From Acidobacteria bacterium RIFCSPHIGHO2_01_FULL_67_28 (GTDB lineage: Bacteria; Acidobacteriota; Terriglobia; Acidiferrales; 2-02-FULL-67-57), in NCBI GenBank assembly GCA_001766965.1, contig MEKM01000109.1:1-5504 (forward strand): a stretch of 5,504 nucleotides of DNA, given 5' to 3'. A program made the translations under genes and the position numbers. Within the stretch, counting starts at the first letter, position 1; the number at the start of each line of letters is the position of its first letter. Of the stretch, positions 3,804-5,504 are shown piece by piece. Under the pieces are notes generated by a model, which made no database searches, was not told the origin of the DNA, and worked only from the letters and a program-made list of their open reading frames with translations.

Positions 3804-5504
3804 ATGAGCAATCGCAAGCAGGGTGTGAACAGCTGGGAGCGTCCGCGGCTGGATTTCTCCAAGATCGCAACCACGATCAAGATCCCGAACCTTATCGATG
3901 TGCAGCGGCGGTCCTACGACCGTTTTCTGCAGATGGACCGGTTGCCCGCCGAACGGGAGGACACGGGGTTGCAGGGAGTGTTCACCTCGGTCTTCCCCAT
4001 CCAGGACTTCCGGGGGTTGTCGCAGCTGGATTTCGTCGACTACTCCATCGGCAACTGGGAGTGCAAGTGCGGGACGCTGAAGGGCCTGCACCACCTGCGC
4101 ACGCCCTGCCGGAGCTGCGGCGCCAGCCTGCGCACCGACCCCAAACGCGCCGGGGAAGAGCTGCTCTGCCCCCGCTGCGGCACGGCCAACAAGAACGCCC
4201 TGGTCATCTGCAACCGCTGCGGCGATCCGGTGGGGATGCAGCTGAAGTACGACGTGCCGGAGTGCCAGGAGCGCAGCATGACCTACGCCGCGCCCCTCAA
4301 GGTCACCATCCGCCTGACCATCTACGAAAAGGACCCGGACACCGGCGCCAAGTCCATCCGCGACATCAAGGAGCAGGAGGTCTACTTCGGCGACGTTCCC
4401 TTGATGACCGACAACGGCACTTTCATCATCAACGGCACCGAGCGCGTCATCGTCAGCCAGCTCCACCGCTCCCCCGGCGTCTTCTACGAGTCGTCGAACA
4501 ACCGCACTTACTTCCTGGGTAAGATCATCCCCTACCGCGGCTCCTGGGTGGAGTTCGAGTTTGACGCCAAGAACATCCTTTCGGTCCGCGTCGACCGCAA
4601 ACGGAAACTGCTGGGCACGGTCTTCCTCCGCGCCCTGGGGCTGAAGAACACCGAGGAGATCCTCCGCACCTTCTACACCATCGAACGGGTGACGCTCGAG
4701 GGCAAGAAGCTGCACTGGCAGACCTCGCCGGGCCTGGTGGGGCGCAAGCTCTCCCGCGAAATCCGCCACCCGCGCACCGACGAGCTCATCGCCTCGGCCG
4801 GCCGCGTCATCGCCCCCAGCGTCTACGAGGAAATCGTGCGGGGCAAGCTGGCCCAGGTCGAAATCGGGCCGGCGGACCTGGAAGGGGCCTACACCGCCGC
4901 CGACATCATCAACACCCAGACCGGCGAAGTGCTGCTCGAGGCCAACCACGAGCTCACCCCCGACGCCCTCGCCCAGGTGATGGATGCCGGGATCGCCGAG
5001 CTGGCCCTCTTTTTCCCCGAGCGGGACGACCTCGGCGTCACCTTGAGCCAGACGCTCCGCAAGGACACCCTGCGCGCCCCGCAGGAGGCTTTGATCGAGA
5101 TCTATCGCAAGCTCCGCCCCGGCGACCCGCCCACGCTCGAGACCGCCACCTCGCTCTTCCAGGGAATGTTCTTCGACGCCCGCAAGTACGATTTCTCCCG
5201 CGTGGGCCGGCTGAAGTTCAACATCAAGCTGGGCCTGAACACCCCGCTCGAGAAGCGCACCCTCGAGGCCCGCGACTTCATCGAGGCCATCAAGTACCTC
5301 TTCAAGATGCGCAAGAACCCCGACGGGCGCTTCCAGCCGGACGACATCGACCACCTGGGCAACCGCCGCGTGCGCTCGGTGGGCGAGCTGCTGGAAAACC
5401 AGTTCCGCATCGGCCTGGTGCGCATGGAGCGCGCCATCAAGGAGAAGATGTCGGTCTACCAGGAAATCGCCACCGCCATGCCGCACGACCTGGTGAACGC
5501 CAAG
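3804..5504 (+). CDS. rpoB: RNA polymerase beta subunit, N-terminal part (3' partial)
   Basis: The beta subunit forms half of the RNA polymerase active cleft and is the rifampicin target. The first 567 residues are present and the frame is open to the window end. Family landmarks in order: WERPRLDFSKI and IPNLIDVQRRSYDRFLQ near the start, FTSVFPIQDF (60-69), YDVPECQERSMTYAAPLKVT (149-168), NGTERVIVSQLHRSPGVFYE in the beta lobe/protrusion region, and LGNRRVRSVGELLENQFRIG near the end. Residues about 290-430 resemble the region of the E. coli SI1 insertion. Unusually, residues about 85-146 are an extra segment with C87, C89, C102, C105, C122, C125, C136 and C139, absent from E. coli beta at this point. 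The rifampicin cluster I and catalytic parts lie past the window. The start ATG has AAGGAG at 3795-3800. Confidence 0.97.
   Translation, partial: MSNRKQGVNSWERPRLDFSKIATTIKIPNLIDVQRRSYDRFLQMDRLPAEREDTGLQGVFTSVFPIQDFRGLSQLDFVDYSIGNWECKCGTLKGLHHLRTPCRSCGASLRTDPKRAGEELLCPRCGTANKNALVICNRCGDPVGMQLKYDVPECQERSMTYAAPLKVTIRLTIYEKDPDTGAKSIRDIKEQEVYFGDVPLMTDNGTFIINGTERVIVSQLHRSPGVFYESSNNRTYFLGKIIPYRGSWVEFEFDAKNILSVRVDRKRKLLGTVFLRALGLKNTEEILRTFYTIERVTLEGKKLHWQTSPGLVGRKLSREIRHPRTDELIASAGRVIAPSVYEEIVRGKLAQVEIGPADLEGAYTAADIINTQTGEVLLEANHELTPDALAQVMDAGIAELALFFPERDDLGVTLSQTLRKDTLRAPQEALIEIYRKLRPGDPPTLETATSLFQGMFFDARKYDFSRVGRLKFNIKLGLNTPLEKRTLEARDFIEAIKYLFKMRKNPDGRFQPDDIDHLGNRRVRSVGELLENQFRIGLVRMERAIKEKMSVYQEIATAMPHDLVNAK
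4056..4241 (+). other. Cysteine-rich (zinc-ribbon-like) insertion coded within rpoB
   Basis: About 62 codons (RpoB residues 85-146) lie between the strand ending VDYSIGN and the family-conserved LKYDVPEC. The insertion contains one CxC and three CxxC pairs: 87/89, 102/105, 122/125 and 136/139. The knuckles are C-G-type (CKCG, CRSCG, CPRCG, CNRCG), like two zinc ribbons in tandem. E. coli beta runs directly from the same strand into its FDVQECQ equivalent. I recall similar segments in acidobacterial RpoB, which would make it lineage-specific. Zinc binding is inferred from the pattern. Confidence 0.8.

Noticed and set aside
2760..5486. A 908-codon open frame on the minus strand, antisense to rplJ, rplL and rpoB
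   Set aside because: It lies in register with GC-rich codons of three certain genes on the plus strand. Its translation is Leu/Gly/Ala/His-rich low-complexity sequence without a recognisable family, as expected for a shadow frame.

Overview
This window is the start of the classic bacterial tuf - secE - nusG - rplKAJL - rpoB translation/transcription locus, all on the + strand, from a GC-rich bacterium. In order: the 3' end of tuf (EF-Tu), rpmG (L33), a small GIY-YIG nuclease gene, tRNA-Trp(CCA), secE, nusG, rplK (L11), rplA (L1), rplJ (L10), rplL (L7/L12) and the first 567 codons of rpoB. The best taxonomic guess is Acidobacteriota. This rests on the gene order, the GC content, the style of the small hairpin repeats (CCCTTCGG...CTCAGGGTAAA) and an eight-cysteine insertion near the N-terminus of RpoB that I recall from acidobacterial sequences. 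It is a memory-based inference, not a search result.

Positions 1-760 are the unusual part. tuf, rpmG and trnW are separated by three copies of a short imperfect palindrome (about 87-116, 305-331 in reverse orientation, and 606-642). The last two copies face each other around the GIY-YIG gene. The segment 307-642 starts with TTACCCTGAG and ends with its exact reverse complement. It is bounded on both sides by the same 8 bases, AGGGGCGT, which are also the first 8 bases of tRNA-Trp. After the left palindrome the next tRNA bases (AGGTTCAAC) follow, so a 17-base copy of the tRNA 5' end appears to be split by the repeat. The GIY-YIG reading frame has a tail encoded by the repeat and stops inside the tRNA gene. 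Together this looks like a small nuclease-encoding insertion at the 5' end of a tRNA gene in an otherwise very conserved locus.

Positions 756-3737 form a tight operon. secE and nusG overlap by one base, nusG and rplK are 3 bases apart, rplK and rplA 11, rplA and rplJ 14, and rplJ and rplL 33. nusG, rplA, rplJ, rplL and the GIY-YIG gene all start with GTG. SecE serves the Sec translocon, NusG serves RNA polymerase and couples it to ribosomes, and L11, L1, L10 and L12 build the L1 stalk and the L11/L10/L12 factor-binding stalk. The short gaps leave no room for the long L1 and L10 autoregulatory leaders known from E. coli.

Positions 3738-3803, between rplL and rpoB, hold a strong GC-rich hairpin without a T tract, followed by two overlapping small hairpins next to the rpoB ribosome binding site. 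This is a plausible attenuation or processing point that sets polymerase output against ribosomal protein output. From 3804 to the window end runs the N-terminal part of RpoB, with an insertion of about 62 residues carrying four CxC/CxxC pairs.
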